Assembly: GCA_002450905.1 (NCBI GenBank) | Contig: DKAT01000014.1 | Location: 1 to 8,348, forward strand | Length of the DNA stretch: 8,348 bases | Direction of reading: 5' to 3' | From: Spirochaetia bacterium UBA6919 | Lineage (GTDB): Bacteria > Spirochaetota > UBA6919 | In this document: positions 6,934-8,348 of the stretch, piece after piece | Layout: each line of letters starts with the position of its first letter | How positions within the stretch are numbered: position 1 is the first letter of the stretch | Made by a program: the position numbers and the translations under genes | Notes under the pieces: generated by a model | What the model was told of the DNA's origin: nothing | Databases searched by the model: none | What the model saw: only the letters and a program-made list of their open reading frames with translations

Positions 6934-8109
6934 ATGAAAGATGAAGCTTTAATAGATTTTGGAGATCATGTTGAATTGACAGTGAAATTCATAACGCCTG
7001 GTATTGTTCTGGCTTGTCCAGTATTTGATATGAATGATGAAATAATTCAGCCTTCATATACTCCATTCACAGAAGATTTTCTAAAAAGTCTTACCAGAAG
7101 GGGTATTGATAAAGTCTATTATACAAAAAAAACCAAAAATCCTCAGTCAGAAAACATTAAGGATGTAAAGAAGTATGTTGGAAAAAAAATATATCAGGGC
7201 CCAAGAAGTATTAGTAATGAAACCCAAATGAGGGCTCTCAATATTATCGATCAAATTGAAGATGCAGTAAGGAATAAACTCCCGTTTACATTTATTAATG
7301 ATTTGAAGGATTTAATTAAGACTTTAAAATATGAGATCAAACAAATGGATGCAGGGATCATTAATCTCCTGGATGTACCTGATTTCCACGACTATAAATA
7401 TTCACATCTCTTAAATGTCGCTACTATTTGTATTTCCTTTGGACATATCCTTGATTTGGAAGAAGAGGATATAAGTGATCTGGGGCTTGCAAGCTTCCTC
7501 CATGATATAGGGCAATTTAAAATACCATATCATTATTTCAATAAACAGGGGGAGTTAACAGAAGAAGAATTTAATTATATAAAACAGCACCCAAGATATG
7601 GATATGATATGATTAAAGATATAGCGGATCTTAGTGATAACGTAAAAAATGCCGTCTTGTGTCACCATGAAAAAAACGATGGAACAGGATATCCACTGGG
7701 TATTACAGGGGATAAAATGCAGGTAACAGCACAAATTCTTGCAATAGCTGAAGTTTTTGATGCCCTTACAAGCGAACTTTCATATAAACAATCCTTTCCA
7801 TTTAAAAAAGCATTTAATCTGCTTCTCAGGGAATCTGCAATAAGTTTTCATCCAGCATTGATACATCGCTTTGTAAAAGAAATGGGACATCTGTTTAAAG
7901 AAAGCAGTTATTATCCTATAGGGAGTTTCGTCCAGCTTAATACCAAAGAAATTGCTCTGGTGGTGGATAAAGAAAGTGATCTCACATCAAAACCCCTCAT
8001 CAGGATTATAAAAAACTCATCTGGACAAAACACCATTCGATCCATTACTGTGGATTTACGTAGAGATTCTGAGCGTTACATTACAAAAATAATGAATATT
8101 CCAATTTAA
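6934..8109 (+). CDS. HD-GYP domain protein, predicted cyclic-di-GMP phosphodiesterase
   Basis: This 391-residue soluble protein is predicted to hydrolyse cyclic-di-GMP. The N-terminal part (about 10-65) has the LTVKFITPGIVLACPVFD type of small domain often found before HD-GYP domains. A linker with helical segments follows, then the HD-GYP domain (about 150-320). Its likely metal ligands are His158, His190-Asp191 in LHDIG, His219 in KQHP and His244-His245 in CHHE. The signature DGTGYP is at 249-254. The position expected to be Asp in the motif AD-x-x-DALTS is Glu273 (IAEVFDALTS), and the usual RPY after it reads LSY. A C-terminal tail (about 325-391) with YPIGSFVQLNTKEIALVV matches the extension common in this family. 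No receiver or membrane segment is present, so input probably comes through the N-terminus or through expression. An AGG at 6923-6925 lies 8 bases before the ATG. The shared dyad upstream suggests co-regulation with the response regulator gene. Confidence 0.93.
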   Translation: MKDEALIDFGDHVELTVKFITPGIVLACPVFDMNDEIIQPSYTPFTEDFLKSLTRRGIDKVYYTKKTKNPQSENIKDVKKYVGKKIYQGPRSISNETQMRALNIIDQIEDAVRNKLPFTFINDLKDLIKTLKYEIKQMDAGIINLLDVPDFHDYKYSHLLNVATICISFGHILDLEEEDISDLGLASFLHDIGQFKIPYHYFNKQGELTEEEFNYIKQHPRYGYDMIKDIADLSDNVKNAVLCHHEKNDGTGYPLGITGDKMQVTAQILAIAEVFDALTSELSYKQSFPFKKAFNLLLRESAISFHPALIHRFVKEMGHLFKESSYYPIGSFVQLNTKEIALVVDKESDLTSKPLIRIIKNSSGQNTIRSITVDLRRDSERYITKIMNIPI

Positions 8110-8131
8110 AATTATATATAAAAGATCTTTA

Positions 8132-8161
8132 TTGATGGATTTACTTGGAAAATATTATAAA
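8132..8161 (+). promoter_or_regulatory. Candidate sigma-70-type promoter after the HD-GYP gene
   Basis: TTGATG (8132-8137) and TATAAA (8156-8161) are separated by 18 bp and resemble the -35 and -10 consensus. The pair lies in the gap between the HD-GYP stop and the 22-codon ORF at 8198, so it could drive the ORF and the gene beyond it. The small palindrome AAAGATCTTT at 8121-8130 precedes it and is too weak to call a terminator. Confidence 0.4.
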
Positions 8162-8185
8162 ATTCAATTGTCAGCGGATTTTTGT

Positions 8186-8192
8186 AAAGGAG
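8186..8192 (+). promoter_or_regulatory. Strong ribosome binding site before the 22-codon ORF
   Basis: AAAGGAG lies 5 bases before the ATG at 8198. It is the best Shine-Dalgarno match in the window and the main reason to take the tiny ORF seriously. Confidence 0.6.
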
Positions 8193-8197
8193 TGCCT

Positions 8198-8266
8198 ATG
8201 AATAAATATATGTCTATAATATCAGACTATGCTGAGATCATAAGTGAAATTGGAAATATAAACTGA
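8198..8266 (+). CDS. Possible 22-residue small protein or leader peptide
   Basis: An ATG with a near-ideal AAAGGAG site 5 bases upstream opens 22 sense codons and ends at a TGA. The peptide begins MNKYMSIISDYAE and is mildly acidic, with no obvious signal peptide or membrane segment. I do not recognise it. It ends 41 bases before the next start codon and lies downstream of a plausible promoter. It may therefore be a leader peptide or small protein expressed with the next gene, or the first part of a gene that has lost its frame. Its opening MNKYMS resembles MNNYSL of the following gene. Confidence 0.4.
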   Translation: MNKYMSIISDYAEIISEIGNIN

Positions 8267-8294
8267 TCTCTTAATTATCATAAATAATTCTGAT

Positions 8295-8301
8295 AAAGAG
8301 G
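8295..8301 (+). promoter_or_regulatory. Ribosome binding site of the gene running off the right edge
   Basis: AAAGAGG lies 6 bases before the ATG at 8308 and supports this start codon. An in-frame TAA at 8281-8283 limits any upstream extension. Confidence 0.55.
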
Positions 8302-8307
8302 TATATC

Positions 8308-8348
8308 ATGAATAACTACAGTCTTAAATCAATATTTTTTCTAAGCCC
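8308..8348 (+). CDS. Start of an unidentified gene, cut by the window edge
   Basis: Only the first 13 full codons and part of a fourteenth are present; the N-terminus reads MNNYSLKSIFFLS. A lysine followed by a hydrophobic run could be the beginning of a signal peptide or membrane anchor, but too little is visible to assign a family. The start is supported by AAAGAGG 6 bases upstream. It would be read in the same direction as all other genes here and may share the promoter at 8132-8161 with the 22-codon ORF. Confidence 0.5.
   Translation, partial: MNNYSLKSIFFLS

Noticed and set aside
8121..8130. Palindrome AAAGATCTTT after the HD-GYP gene as a terminator
   Set aside because: The self-complementary 10-mer has no loop and no U-tract directly after it.
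1..8348. Mobile elements, CRISPR arrays, tRNA or rRNA genes
   Set aside because: No transposase, integrase, regularly spaced repeats, terminal inverted repeats, tRNA cloverleaf or rRNA-like stretch was seen on either strand by eye. A covariance-model search would settle small RNAs.

Overview
The window is an AT-rich stretch of bacterial DNA (about one third G+C by eye). All recognisable genes lie on the + strand and nearly all concern signal transduction. The gene repertoire (a giant Ser/Thr kinase/ATPase/histidine kinase, and an HD-GYP protein with conserved N- and C-terminal extensions) and base composition would suit a free-living spirochaete. This is inference from gene style only; there is no rRNA or other phylogenetic marker in the window.

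Layout. (1) At 77-898 is an alpha/beta-hydrolase. Its stop codon overlaps the start of the next gene as ATGA. (2) At 895-5970 is a 1691-residue soluble signalling protein. In order it carries a Ser/Thr protein kinase domain, an AAA_16-type NTPase, a long helical TPR-like region, a GAF domain and a C-terminal histidine kinase whose ATPase resembles the NarX/DesK type. It belongs to the 'trifunctional' HstK-like architecture known from cyanobacteria and other bacteria. (3) After a 126-bp gap comes a NarL/LuxR-type response regulator (6097-6750), the natural partner of that kind of histidine kinase. (4) A 183-bp, very AT-rich intergenic region follows. (5) At 6934-8109 is an HD-GYP protein, a predicted cyclic-di-GMP phosphodiesterase. 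(6) The end of the window holds a plausible promoter, a 22-codon ORF with a strong ribosome binding site, and the first 41 bases of another gene.

Main non-coding observation. The DNA upstream of both the response regulator gene and the HD-GYP gene carries nearly the same 18-bp element, TTTGTAAACA-NN-GTTGAC. It is an imperfect inverted repeat whose right half contains a -35-like TTGAC. I infer a shared operator/promoter, with the response regulator as the best local candidate to bind it. That gives a testable circuit: the hydrolase (perhaps a ligand sensor) is translationally coupled to the kinase, the kinase signals to the LuxR-type regulator, and the regulator controls itself and a c-di-GMP hydrolase.

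Three proteins show conservative or notable changes at expected key positions: the hydrolase acid (Glu for Asp), the H-box of the histidine kinase (His-Asn for His-Asp/Glu) and an HD-GYP metal ligand (Glu for Asp). Inside the giant gene there is also a striking jump in base composition, from about 14% to about 54% G+C in 120-bp samples roughly 500 bp apart.
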